DNA from: Streptomyces sindenensis
GTDB taxonomy: Bacteria; Actinomycetota; Actinomycetes; Streptomycetales; Streptomycetaceae
DNA: 64,000 bases
Assembly: GCF_014649035.1 (NCBI RefSeq)
Contig: NZ_BMSG01000002.1
Location: 372,001-436,000 of the forward strand
Reading direction: 5' to 3'
The notes beneath the pieces are model-generated. The model was not told the origin of the DNA. It saw only the letters and a list, made by a program, of their open reading frames with translations, and did no database searches. The stretch's first letter is position 1, and each line of letters opens with the position of its first letter. Position numbers and translations under genes: made by a program. Shown piece by piece: positions 1-9,051 of this stretch.

Positions 1-107
1 AGCAAGCTCCGAATGCCCATGGGCGAGGCCTTTCGCATGAGTTGGGTGCGGTGAATGTCCGACCTGAGGTGAATTCATCCCTGGCCAGGACGGATACGTA
101 AGGTTAG

Positions 108-123
108 CGGCCGGATCCGGCCG
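108..123. repeat. perfect 16-bp GC-rich palindrome
   Basis: CGGCCGGATCCGGCCG is identical to its reverse complement. It lies in the gene-free first 325 bases, upstream of the PHO box. It could be the end of a terminator for a gene left of the window or a protein-binding site; nothing decides between these. Confidence 0.5.
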
Positions 124-240
124 TTCGCCGGTGCGGCCCGCCCCTGCGTCAACCGAGCCGAAACCGTTCCCGGACCGAGTCCACCGCGGTGTCCATGCCG
201 ATGTCCACCACCGGCCCCGAAGGAACAGCGGTGGCCCGGA

Positions 241-262
241 CTTCACCCGCCGTTCACCGGGT
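241..262 (+). promoter_or_regulatory. PHO box (PhoP direct-repeat units)
   Basis: Two adjacent 11-nt units, CTTCACCCGCC and GTTCACCGGGT, match the Streptomyces PhoP direct-repeat unit (consensus close to GTTCACCCGGC, known from the family). A weaker third unit, GTCCCTCGGAC, follows in phase at 263-273. The site ends about 60 nt before the GTG start of the PhoX phosphatase, where PhoP activation would be expected under phosphate limitation. Confidence 0.75.
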
Positions 263-325
263 GTCCCTCGGACCGGGTGGAGGCGCACCTACCGTCACGC
301 ACGACACCAGACGGAGGGAATCCAC

Positions 326-2395
326 GTGCGTCATCTGCTGCCGTTCATCAGCCCGCATCCCGGTGGGCGTTCCGCCCTGACCTGCCGTTTCCGCTGTGGG
401 GACGCCTGCTTCAAGGAGACGCCCAACAACAGCGACAACGAGTACGCCGGCGACATCATCGCCGGTGCCGTGTCGCGCCGTTCGATGATGCGCGCCGCCG
501 CCGTGGTCACCGTCGCCACCGCCGCCGGGACCGCCGCGCTGACCGGCCCGAGCGCCCCGCAGGCCGAGGCCGCCGCGCTGGCCGGACACGGCAACAAGCC
601 GGGTCGCCCCCACAAACCGGGGGCGTCCGGCGCGCGTGGCCTGCGGTTCTCGCCGGTCGCACCCAACAAGGACGACAAGGTCACGGTCCCCGACGGGTAC
701 GCCCAGAACGTGGTGATCCGCTGGGGCGAGCCGATCCTGCGCGGCGCGCCCGCCTTCGACCCGGACAAGCAGACGGCGAAGGCGCAGGCGGGCCAGTTCG
801 GTTACAACAACGACTTCCTCTCCCTGCTCCCGCTGCGCGGCGAGCGCGGCCGGCAGGTGATGGTCGCGAACCATGAGTACACGGACGAGATCCTCATGTT
901 CCGCGGCTACGATCCGGCCAACCCGACCCGTGAGCAGGTGGAGATCGCCTGGGCGGCACACGGACTCTCCGTGGTCGTCGTCCAGGAGGAGCACCGCACC
1001 GGAAAGCTGGGCCCGGTCAACCGGCACCCGCTGAACCGCCGGCTGACCGCGACCAGCGAGTTCCGCATGACGGGTCCGGCAGCGGGGAGCGCCCTCCTGC
1101 GCACATCGGCCGACCGCACCGGCCGCAAGGTGCTCGGCACCCTCAACAACTGTGCGGGCGGCACCACTCCGTGGGGCACCACGCTGCACGGCGAGGAGAA
1201 CTTCAACCAGTACTTCGCCAACGGCACCACCGCCATGCACAAGCGGTACGGAATCGGCACCGGCGCCTCCGAGCGCAAGTGGGAGCAGTTCGACCAGCGG
1301 TTCGACCTGGCGAAGGAGCCCAACGAGGCCAACCGCTTCGGGTGGGTCGTCGAACTCGACCCGTACGACCCGGACTCCACCCCGCGCAAGCGGACCGCGC
1401 TGGGCCGGTTCAAGCACGAGGCGGCGCAGCCCCGGCTCACCTCCGACGGCCGCCCGGTCGTCTACATGGGCGACGACGAGAAGTTCGACTACCTGTACAA
1501 GTTCGTCTCCAGCAAGCGGATGAAGAAGGGGAACTCGCGTGCCGCCCGCGAGCACAACCTGACGCTGCTCGACGAGGGCACGCTGTACGTCGCCAAGTTG
1601 ACCGGCGACTCGCCGGTCAACGAGATCGACGGCACCGGAAAGCTCCCCAACGACGGGGAGTTCGACGGCAGCGGGGTCTGGATTCCGCTGGCCACCGGCA
1701 CCACCTCGCACGTCCCGGGCATGACCGCCGAGGAGGTGTACGTCTACACGCGGCTCGCCGGTGACAAGGTCGGCGCGACCAAGATGGACCGCCCCGAGGA
1801 CGTCGAGCCCTCGCCGCGCAGCGGCCGGGTCTACGTGGCGCTCACCAACAACTCGGACCGCGGCAAGGAGGGCAAGCCCGGCGCGGACGAGGCGAACCCG
1901 CGCAACGCCAACAAGCACGGTCAGATCCTGGAGCTCGCGGAGAACTGGGACGACCCGGCGAGCGACGGCTTCGCCTGGCGGCTGTTCCTCGTGGCGGGTG
2001 ACCCGGACGACCCGGCGACGTACTTCGCCGGCTTCCCCAAGGAGAGCGTCAGCCCCATCTCCTGCCCGGACAACGTGGCGTTCGACGCCCACGGCAACCT
2101 GTGGATCTCCACGGACGGCAACAAGCTCGGCTCGCACGACGGGCTGTTCGGCGTGGCTACCCACGGTGACCGGCGCGGCGAGCTGAAGCAGTTCCTCACC
2201 GTCCCGGCCGGGGCCGAGACCTGCGGTCCGGTCATCCAGGACCGCCGGGTCCTGGTGGCGGTCCAGCACCCGGGTGAGATCGACGGGGCCTCCGTGGAGA
2301 AGCCGGCGAGCGTCTGGCCCGACGGGCCGGGCAGGATCGTCCGCCCCTCGGTCGTCGCCGTCTGGCGCAAGGACGGGCGCGACATCGGCGTGTGA
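326..2395 (+). CDS. phoX: PhoX-family secreted alkaline phosphatase (DUF839)
   Basis: Predicted extracytoplasmic phosphatase that releases phosphate from organic esters. The GTG at 326 is chosen because GGAGGGA lies just upstream at about 312-318; this gives 689 residues. The open frame extends back to 131, but that part looks non-coding. Residues 50-55 (SRRSMM) form a twin-arginine motif, followed by an Ala/Val-rich segment at about 57-72 and an Ala-rich cleavage region near 80, so export through Tat is likely. A Cys-containing CRFRCGDAC stretch at 20-28 precedes the signal, as in actinobacterial PhoX relatives. The PHO box upstream fits regulation by PhoP. PhoX enzymes are known Ca/Fe phosphatases; activity here is inferred from family membership. 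Confidence 0.88.
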   Translation: MRHLLPFISPHPGGRSALTCRFRCGDACFKETPNNSDNEYAGDIIAGAVSRRSMMRAAAVVTVATAAGTAALTGPSAPQAEAAALAGHGNKPGRPHKPGASGARGLRFSPVAPNKDDKVTVPDGYAQNVVIRWGEPILRGAPAFDPDKQTAKAQAGQFGYNNDFLSLLPLRGERGRQVMVANHEYTDEILMFRGYDPANPTREQVEIAWAAHGLSVVVVQEEHRTGKLGPVNRHPLNRRLTATSEFRMTGPAAGSALLRTSADRTGRKVLGTLNNCAGGTTPWGTTLHGEENFNQYFANGTTAMHKRYGIGTGASERKWEQFDQRFDLAKEPNEANRFGWVVELDPYDPDSTPRKRTALGRFKHEAAQPRLTSDGRPVVYMGDDEKFDYLYKFVSSKRMKKGNSRAAREHNLTLLDEGTLYVAKLTGDSPVNEIDGTGKLPNDGEFDGSGVWIPLATGTTSHVPGMTAEEVYVYTRLAGDKVGATKMDRPEDVEPSPRSGRVYVALTNNSDRGKEGKPGADEANPRNANKHGQILELAENWDDPASDGFAWRLFLVAGDPDDPATYFAGFPKESVSPISCPDNVAFDAHGNLWISTDGNKLGSHDGLFGVATHGDRRGELKQFLTVPAGAETCGPVIQDRRVLVAVQHPGEIDGASVEKPASVWPDGPGRIVRPSVVAVWRKDGRDIGV

Positions 2396-2447
2396 GGCCC
2401 GGCCGGGAGTACGCGTGAGGCCCGGCAGGACTCACGCGAGGCCCGGC
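2392..2447. repeat. three short direct repeats after phoX
   Basis: GTGAGGCCCGGC occurs at 2392-2403 (running over the phoX stop codon) and 2415-2426, with a one-base variant GCGAGGCCCGGC at 2436-2447. The spacing is 21-23 bp. Function unknown. Confidence 0.6.
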
Positions 2448-2454
2448 ATGAATC

Positions 2455-2507
2455 GCGGACCGGGCGGCGGGCGGGGCTTATTGCCTCTCGCCCGCCGCCC
2501 GGTCCGC
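2455..2507 (+). terminator. long hairpin downstream of phoX
   Basis: A perfect 19-bp stem (2455-2473 with 2489-2507) encloses a 15-nt loop. There is no T-run, which is common for Streptomyces terminators. It lies only 2 bases before the -10 box of the next gene, so it could also affect initiation there. Confidence 0.7.
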
Positions 2508-2509
2508 AT

Positions 2510-2515
2510 TAGAGT
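2510..2515 (+). promoter_or_regulatory. -10 box TAGAGT for a leaderless start
   Basis: TAGAGT ends 7 nt before the ATG at 2523, placing the transcription start at or next to the start codon. No Shine-Dalgarno sequence is present, so the S4-domain gene is probably translated from a leaderless mRNA. Confidence 0.6.
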
Positions 2516-2522
2516 CGGCGGC

Positions 2523-2924
2523 ATGGTTTCCGGTGACGCGCCACAGGCGGAGGGAAGCGTCCGGGTCGACGTGTGGATCTGGTCGGTCCGGCTGACGAAG
2601 ACCCGCGCCCAGGCGGCCGCCGCCTGCCGGGCGGGACATGTGAAGGTCGGCGGCGATCGGGCCAAGCCCGCACAGGCCGTACGCGTCGGCGACGAGGTGC
2701 GGCTCCGGCACGCGGGGCGGGACCGGGTGGTGGTCGTCTCGAAGATCGTGAAGAAGCGGGTCGGCCCGCCGGTGGCCGTGGAGTGCTTCGTCGACCACAG
2801 CCCGCCCCCGCCGCCCCGCGAGCTCGCGATCCAGGTGCCCGTACGGGACCGGGGCGCGGGCCGCCCGACCAAGCGCGACCGCCGGGAGATGGAACGTCTT
2901 CAGGGCCGTCCGCCGGAGAGCTGA
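2523..2924 (+). CDS. S4 domain RNA-binding protein (Hsp15-like)
   Basis: A 133-residue basic protein. An S4 fold covers about residues 14-72: WIWSVRLTKTR, then CRAGHVKVGG, then RVGDEVRLR. This is the order seen in Hsp15/HslR-type ribosome-associated proteins, which bind RNA on stalled or free 50S subunits. The tail is rich in Pro, Arg and Asp. The ATG at 2523 is favoured over upstream in-frame codons because a -10 box sits exactly 7 nt before it. It stands alone between the phoX terminator and a parS palindrome. Confidence 0.85.
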   Translation: MVSGDAPQAEGSVRVDVWIWSVRLTKTRAQAAAACRAGHVKVGGDRAKPAQAVRVGDEVRLRHAGRDRVVVVSKIVKKRVGPPVAVECFVDHSPPPPPRELAIQVPVRDRGAGRPTKRDRREMERLQGRPPES

Positions 2925-2949
2925 GGCCGCGGCGGAACGTCGGCCCGGT

Positions 2950-2963
2950 GTTTCACGTGAAAC
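2950..2963. promoter_or_regulatory. parS: parS chromosome-segregation site (ParB-binding)
   Basis: GTTTCACGTGAAAC is an exact match to the 14-bp palindromic parS core that ParB binds in Streptomyces and many other bacteria. The palindrome extends without mismatch to 26 bp at 2944-2969. It lies in the gap between the convergent S4-domain and DUF2630 genes, so the long dyad could also terminate transcription. parS sites cluster near oriC, which suggests this window lies in the central chromosome. Confidence 0.85.
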
Positions 2964-2969
2964 ACCGGG

Positions 2970-3215
2970 TCAGCTCTGGTACCCCTCCACCTCGTCCGCG
3001 GGGCGGACCTTCGCCGTCGAGGGGTCCTCGCCGTACTCGCTGAGCGCCCGCCGTCGGCGCAGCAGGTCCCAGCACTGGTCGAGCTGGACCTCCACCGCCC
3101 GCAGCCGGGCTTTCTCGTCCGTGGAAAGGCCCATCTTCGCCACGGAGCGGTCGCGCAGGACGCGCTCTTCGGAGACCAGTTCGTCGATGTGCTCGAAGAT
3201 GTCGCTGTCGGCCAT
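2970..3215 (-). CDS. DUF2630 family protein
   Basis: An 81-residue acidic, helical protein. The opening MADSDIFEHIDELVSEE and the central stretch LRAVEVQLDQCWDLLRRRR are characteristic of DUF2630, a small actinobacterial family without assigned function. AGAGGCG lies just upstream of the ATG. It is convergent with the S4-domain gene, and its stop codon directly abuts the extended parS palindrome. Heptad-like spacing suggests a coiled coil. Confidence 0.82.
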   Translation of the reverse strand: MADSDIFEHIDELVSEERVLRDRSVAKMGLSTDEKARLRAVEVQLDQCWDLLRRRRALSEYGEDPSTAKVRPADEVEGYQS

Positions 3216-3276
3216 GACGCCTCTTTCGGGTTCGCTCGGTGGCGGTCCCGGATCCCACTCTCACCCGGGCACCGCC

Positions 3277-4206
3277 TCATCGCACGTGGGCCGGGGCCTG
3301 CCCGCGCCGCAGGAGCACCCGGGCCACCACCGCTCCCACCAGCAGGACCGCACCGACCGCCAGTACCCACCACACCGTGGTCCGCAGGGAGGAGGTCAGG
3401 GCGTCGACCACCGCCGCGGCCGCGTCCCGGTCGCTGCCCGGCACCTCGTCCAGCACTCGGCCGCGGCCGATCGCGATCAGCACCCGGAGCACGATCGCGC
3501 CGAGCACGAACCCCGCACCCACGACCGCGGTGGCCCACAGCCCGGCCCGTAGCCCGCCCCGCACGCTCGCGATGCCCACGACCAGAACGAGGAGCACCAG
3601 CGTGGCGACGGCCGGCCAGATGCTGCAGTAGCGGAGCCACCGGAAGGAATCCCGGAGTTCGTCGGCCTGACCTGGGCCGAGGAGGGTGATCTCCGTCCGC
3701 TGGACGGGGATCTGGTCCGCGAACGGCACTCCGTCGCGCACCAGGTCCTGTTTGACCTGGTCGATCACCGGGGCCAGATCGATCGTGACGGCCTGTCCGC
3801 TGTCGCCGTCCAGGGCGGCCTTCACTGCTCGGTGGGCAGCGCGGTTCGCGCTGTCCCAGGCGTTGCGGAAGGCCTCGGTGGTGGTGAATGACCGCACGGC
3901 CTCGTGCAGGAACTTCTGGACCGTGTCCTGGAGCGGACCGAGATCGATCTGCCGCATCGCCTCCTCGGTGACCAGGTCTGTGACGGTGGCCTGGACAGCC
4001 GGGTCGGAGGAGAGCGGGGACACGGCGGCGACGTACCGGTCGGTGTCGTCGATCTCCAGGTCGACCCAGGCGGAGAGCGCGCTCAGCGGCACGAGGACGG
4101 TGAGCAGGACGAGCAGGACCGCCGAGAGAGCCGCCGATGCCGCCGAGAACGCCGAGGCCGGGGCGGGCGAGGAGGGCGGGGAGGTGGCCGGGGGAGAGGT
4201 CCGCAC
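3277..4206 (-). CDS. integral membrane protein, unknown function
   Basis: 309 residues from the GTG at 4206, which has GGAG six nt upstream; the frame stays open to 4422, but that extension is low-complexity Pro/Arg sequence. A membrane segment lies at about residues 25-45 (VLLVLLTVLVPLSALSAW). A soluble domain of about 150 residues follows, with helical motifs such as DTDRYVAAVSPL, and then three membrane helices in the last 110 residues. This layout fits a family of Streptomyces membrane proteins with an extracytoplasmic loop. No catalytic motif was recognised. It is divergent from the small membrane protein at 4338. Confidence 0.65.
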   Translation of the reverse strand: MRTSPPATSPPSSPAPASAFSAASAALSAVLLVLLTVLVPLSALSAWVDLEIDDTDRYVAAVSPLSSDPAVQATVTDLVTEEAMRQIDLGPLQDTVQKFLHEAVRSFTTTEAFRNAWDSANRAAHRAVKAALDGDSGQAVTIDLAPVIDQVKQDLVRDGVPFADQIPVQRTEITLLGPGQADELRDSFRWLRYCSIWPAVATLVLLVLVVGIASVRGGLRAGLWATAVVGAGFVLGAIVLRVLIAIGRGRVLDEVPGSDRDAAAAVVDALTSSLRTTVWWVLAVGAVLLVGAVVARVLLRRGQAPAHVR

Positions 4207-4337
4207 GTCTCCAGACAATCCCGTCCGGAGCCGGGCCGCTCCGGACCGTACGCCATTCGAGTTGCCGGGCGGCGCGGGCGGGTGTGCTCTGGAGGAACGG
4301 GAGCGTGCGACGGGGGCGACGGAAGGAGCTGTCCGCG

Positions 4338-4745
4338 ATGGCCACACACGCAGCCATGCCCGGCCGAAGGGGGGCCCGCGCCCATGCGCGGACCCGTCAC
4401 CACACCCCGCTCGCCTGGGCACTGCCTCTGGTGCTCGGCGTGATCTACGGGTTCTACGCGGCGTTCATCCGCCGCGACGGCGGTCCCAGCACCGGCGGGC
4501 AGGTCCTGCTCGGTCTCGTCTCCGGGGCCGCTCTGGCGGCCCTCTGCTTCGCGCTGGGCCGGATCCAGCGCTCTCTGCCGCGCGAGCTGCGAGCCGCCGC
4601 ATACGGTGCGTTGACCGCGTGTGCGATCGGCTTCCTGGTGAGCCTCACCGATACCAGCGTGCTGCGGTCGACCGGCCTGGGGCTGGCCGTCGGGGCGGGC
4701 GTCCTCGTCGTCTCGTACTACTACCTCTACTCGCGGGAGACCTGA
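4338..4745 (+). CDS. small membrane protein, unknown function
   Basis: 135 residues with four probable membrane helices (ALPLVLGVIYGFYAAF; LLGLVSGAALAALCFAL; AAAYGALTACAIGFLVSL; TGLGLAVGAGVLVVSYYYLY) after a basic, His/Arg-rich N-terminus. GGAAGGAGCT at 4321-4330 is a clear ribosome site for the ATG. A hairpin follows 34 nt after the stop. I do not recognise a family with a known function. Confidence 0.65.
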   Translation: MATHAAMPGRRGARAHARTRHHTPLAWALPLVLGVIYGFYAAFIRRDGGPSTGGQVLLGLVSGAALAALCFALGRIQRSLPRELRAAAYGALTACAIGFLVSLTDTSVLRSTGLGLAVGAGVLVVSYYYLYSRET

Positions 4746-4779
4746 GGCCCGTCGGGTGTCCGGGCTTCTCCGACCGTGT

Positions 4780-4812
4780 GCGCGGCCGCCAGATTGAATC
4801 TGGCGGCCGCGC
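4780..4812. terminator. perfect inverted repeat, likely terminator
   Basis: Arms 4780-4795 and 4797-4812 are perfect reverse complements around one base. As RNA this gives a 14-bp stem with a TTGAA loop. There is no T-tract. It separates the small membrane protein gene from the downstream reductase gene. Confidence 0.75.
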
Positions 4813-4880
4813 CTCCGCGTCTGGCGCCCATGAGGTGAGGGAGCGGAGCGGCTCGACCGGACCGGGAGGAGGAACGAGCG

Positions 4881-5450
4881 ATGACGACGGACAGCGCTCC
4901 GCTGCGGGTAGCGGTGATCATCGGCAGTACCCGAGAGGGCCGCATCGGCGATGCGGTCGGCCGCTGGTTCATGGAGCGGACCCAGCACCGGAGCGACCTG
5001 GATCTCGCCGTGCTCGACCTCGCCGATTTCGACTTCCCCGTGCACTACCCGGGGCGGGCGACCGACCAGATGACGGAGTTCACCGCGGAGATCGCCAGGG
5101 CCGAGGCCTTCGTCGTGGTCACTCCGGAGTACAACCGCTCGTTTCCCGCCTCCCTGAAGCAGGCCATCGACTTCGCCTACGACGAGTGGCAGACCAAACC
5201 GGTCGCCTTCGTGAGCTACGGTCACGGGTCCGCCGGGCTGTACGCCGTTGAGCAGCTCCGCTCGGTCTTCACCGAGCTGCACACGGTGACCCTGCGGAAC
5301 GGGGTCGCGCTCGACGTCCTCCAGCAGCCGCTGGAGGAGCACCCCGGCGACACCGGACGGGACCGGTCCGTGAGCCTCATGCTCGACCAGCTCGGCTGGT
5401 GGGGCTGGGCCCTGCGCGAGGCGCGCGCCGTCCGCCCCTACGTCTCCTGA
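4881..5450 (+). CDS. NADPH-dependent FMN reductase
   Basis: 189-residue flavodoxin-like reductase expected to use NAD(P)H to reduce FMN or quinones. The phosphate-binding opening [12 protein letters not shown] (about residues 13-24) and the conserved [18 protein letters not shown] block (about 80-97) are diagnostic of the NADPH_dep_FMN_red family. GGAGGAGG precedes the ATG. It lies alone between a terminator and the ABC-transporter pair. Confidence 0.88.
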   Translation: MTTDSAPLRVAVIIGSTREGRIGDAVGRWFMERTQHRSDLDLAVLDLADFDFPVHYPGRATDQMTEFTAEIARAEAFVVVTPEYNRSFPASLKQAIDFAYDEWQTKPVAFVSYGHGSAGLYAVEQLRSVFTELHTVTLRNGVALDVLQQPLEEHPGDTGRDRSVSLMLDQLGWWGWALREARAVRPYVS

Positions 5451-5577
5451 GCGGCTACGTCTCCTGAACGACGACGTCTCACGAGCAGCAGGAGCCGGAG
5501 CCGGAGCAGCACGCGTCAGGACGCGGATCCCCCACGCGGACCACAGACTTCCACCGACGACCACCAAGGAATGGATC

Positions 5578-6545
<968 letters not shown>

Positions 6546-6549
<4 letters not shown>

Positions 6550-7403
6550 GCACCGCGACCGCCAAGACGGATATCGAGGACGTCGCGCTCGCCGCGCCCG
6601 ACCAGGAACGCCTCTCGGCGCTCCTGGTGGGCCAGGACCGCCCGCCGAGGCCCAGCGCACTGTCGGCATCGCTGGCGTTCGGCTGGCGCGCCATGCTGAA
6701 GATCAAGCATGTGCCGGAGCAGCTCTTCGATGTGACGGCCTTCCCGATCATGCTGGTCCTGATGTACACGTACCTCTTCGGAGGGGCGTTGGCCGGCTCC
6801 ACGGAGGAGTACATCCAGTTCCTGCTGCCCGGCATCATGGTGATGAGCGTCGTGATGATCACGATGTACACGGGTGTCGCGGTGAACACGGACATCGCCA
6901 AGGGCGTCTTCGACCGGTTCCGCACACTGCCGATCTGGCGGCCGGCTCCGATGGTCGGCTATCTGCTCGGCGACGTCCTGCGCTATCTGCTGGCGTCGGC
7001 GGTCATGCTCTCCATCGGCATGCTCATCGGGTTCCGTCCCGAGGGCGGGGCGCTCGGCGTGCTGGCGGGCGTCGCCCTGCTGATCGTGTTCTCGTTCGCG
7101 TTCTCCTGGATCTGGACCATGTTCGGGCTGCTGCTGCGCTCCGAGAAGTCGGTGATGGGCGTCAGCATGATGGTGATCTTCCCGCTGACCTTCCTCAGCA
7201 ACGTCTTCGTCGACCCCAAGACGATGCCGGGCTGGCTCCAGGCCTTCGTGAACAACAGCCCGGTCACCCATCTCGCCACGGGGGTGCGCGAGCTGATGGC
7301 GGGCAACTGGCCGGCCGCCGACATCGCCTGGTCGCTGGGGTGGGCCGGGGTGCTCCTGGTGGTCTTCGGCGTGGTGACGATGCGGCTGTACAACCGCAAG
7401 TGA
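6546..7403 (+). CDS. ABC transporter permease, DrrB type (ABC-2)
   Basis: 285-residue ABC-2 permease with about six membrane helices and the family motifs [20 protein letters not shown] and [27 protein letters not shown] near residue 220 and [13 protein letters not shown] are typical of DrrB. It overlaps the ATPase gene by 4 bp and would form a dimeric channel driven by that ATPase. Exported compound unknown; there is no biosynthetic cluster next to it. Confidence 0.92.
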
Positions 7404-7502
7404 CCGACCGCGGGCGCGCCCGCCGGTGGCCTTCGCGCTTGTTCACCGATGGGCCCAGGGGCCTGCCGGCGGGTCACGGGGGTGCCCGCCGGTGGGCTCC
7501 AG

Positions 7503-7549
7503 GCGTATCCACCGGTGGGCCCCGGCGCGTATCCACCGGTGGGCCCCGG
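7503..7549. repeat. 24-bp tandem direct repeat
   Basis: GCGTATCCACCGGTGGGCCC with its following CGG occurs at 7503-7525 and 7527-7549. Each unit contains the palindrome CCACCGGTGG, and weaker related copies (such as GCCGGTGGGC) lie upstream to about 7440. The repeats fill the gap between the ABC permease gene and the MerR promoter. Confidence 0.65.
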
Positions 7550-7569
7550 GAGGGCTCGCCCCGGCATCC

Positions 7570-7600
7570 TTGACCTTCCCCGCGGGGGAAGGCCCAGCAT
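7570..7600 (+). promoter_or_regulatory. MerR-type promoter and operator
   Basis: The -35 TTGACC (7570-7575) and a -10-like CAGCAT (7595-7600) are separated by 19 bp, the over-long spacer typical of MerR-controlled promoters. Inside the spacer is a dyad CCTTCCCC-GCG-GGGGAAGG (7574-7592). It sits 44 bp upstream of the MerR-PP2C gene, suggesting autoregulation. Confidence 0.7.
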
Positions 7601-7643
7601 CGGTGGGGCCGGGCGGAAGGCGTCCGGTGCGAGGAGGTACGGG

Positions 7644-8978
7644 GTGGCACGCGAAGGCCGTGCGATGGGCGCCGCGGGCGGGGAGCTGGTGACGATCGGG
7701 GAGTTCGCCCGGTTGTCCCGGCTCTCCGCCAAGGCGCTCCGGCGCTATGACGAACTGGGTCTGCTCCGGCCCGCCCTGGTCGACCCGGTGAACGGCTACC
7801 GGTACTACGACCCGGCGCAGGTGGAGGGGGCCCGGCTCGTGGCGTGGCTGCGCAGGATCGGCATGCCGCTGAACCGGATCGGCCGGGTCGTGGCGCTCGA
7901 CGCGGGTGCCGCGGCCGTGGAGATCCGGGCCTACTGGGCGCGGGTGGAGAGCGAGACGGCGGCCCGGCGCGATCTGGCGATGTACCTCGTCGACCATCTG
8001 TCAGCGGAGGGCAGGACGATGTCGCGGATGCCGGACAACGGGGAGAGCACAGGGAAGCCAGAGAACCTGGGAAGTGCGGGGACTGCAAGGAGCGGGGGTA
8101 GCGCGGGTGCGCCGACCGGGCTTGGCGTTCCGGTCGGGCTTGGCGTTCCGGTCGGGCCCGGAGCGCCGGGCAGCCTTGGAGCCTCGGGCGGGCCCGGGCT
8201 GCCGGGCGGTCCGGGGGCGGGGCCCGTGGCGCTGGCGATCCGGGGCGCCGCGCTGACCGATATCGGCGTGGTGCGCACGGCGAACCAGGACGCGGCGTTC
8301 GCGGGCCCCCAAACGCTGGCGGTCGCGGACGGTTTCGGGGAGGGCGGCGCCGAGGCGAGTGCCGCGGCGATCGGGGCGCTCAAGCCCTCCACATGGGGCC
8401 GGGACGGTGTGCTGTCTTCCGTGGATCTGCTGAACGCCCTGCAGGACACGGCGGATTCGGCTGCGGGGGCGGTCCGGGACGCGGTCGCGCCCTGCGAGAC
8501 CCCGGACGGTTCGGGGACCACGCTCACCGCGATGCTCTGGACCGGATCGCGGCTCGGACTCGTGCACATAGGGGACTCGCGCGCCTATCTGCTGCGCGGC
8601 GGGGAGCTGTTCCGGATCACGCACGACCACAGCCTGGTCCAGTCGATGCTCGACGACGGTTCGCTGAGCCCGGAGGAGGTCGCTTCGCAGCCGGGGCCCG
8701 CGCTCCTGCTGAAGGCACTGGTCGGCGAGGCGCGGCCCGCAGCGGCGGCCGTGGCGTGCCGCCCCGACGTCCGCTTGCAGGAGGTGCTGGCGGGGGACCG
8801 TTATCTGCTGTGTTCGGACGGCTTGTCGGCGGTGGTGGACGCGGCGGGCCTGCGGGCGGCGGTCGTCGCGGCGGAGGACCCGGAGGAGGCGGTACGCCGG
8901 TTGGTCGGCCTGGCCCGCGAGGCGGGCGCCCCCGACAACGTGGCGTGTGCCGTGGCCGACGTGGTGGTCGAGGAATAG
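7644..8978 (+). CDS. MerR HTH regulator fused to a PP2C-type phosphatase
   Basis: 444 residues from the GTG at 7644, with GAGGAGGT just upstream. An N-terminal MerR winged helix (about residues 15-85) carries TIGEFARLSRLSAKALRRYDELGLL, NGYRYYD and a short dimer helix. A Gly/Pro/Ser-rich linker with repeated GLGVPV units leads into a PP2C domain (about 205-440). That domain has the metal and phosphate motifs GVVRTANQD, VADGFG, GTTLTAMLW, HIGDSRAYLL, LLCSDGL and GAPDNVACAV. All key aspartates seem present, so it is probably an active Ser/Thr phosphatase. The fusion links DNA binding to dephosphorylation; effector and targets are unknown. Confidence 0.85.
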   Translation: MAREGRAMGAAGGELVTIGEFARLSRLSAKALRRYDELGLLRPALVDPVNGYRYYDPAQVEGARLVAWLRRIGMPLNRIGRVVALDAGAAAVEIRAYWARVESETAARRDLAMYLVDHLSAEGRTMSRMPDNGESTGKPENLGSAGTARSGGSAGAPTGLGVPVGLGVPVGPGAPGSLGASGGPGLPGGPGAGPVALAIRGAALTDIGVVRTANQDAAFAGPQTLAVADGFGEGGAEASAAAIGALKPSTWGRDGVLSSVDLLNALQDTADSAAGAVRDAVAPCETPDGSGTTLTAMLWTGSRLGLVHIGDSRAYLLRGGELFRITHDHSLVQSMLDDGSLSPEEVASQPGPALLLKALVGEARPAAAAVACRPDVRLQEVLAGDRYLLCSDGLSAVVDAAGLRAAVVAAEDPEEAVRRLVGLAREAGAPDNVACAVADVVVEE

Positions 8979-9051
8979 CGGCGCCGGCCCCGCAGCGCCC
9001 CGTGGGCCAGGAGGCCGAGGCTCCGTGGGGCGGAGGACGTGGTCCCGTGGG

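Noticed and set aside
50..75. A second PHO-like site on the minus strand (GGTGAAT at 50 and 68)
   Set aside because: The two heptamers are 18-19 bp apart, not 11 or 22 as required by PhoP direct repeats, and flanking bases do not match.
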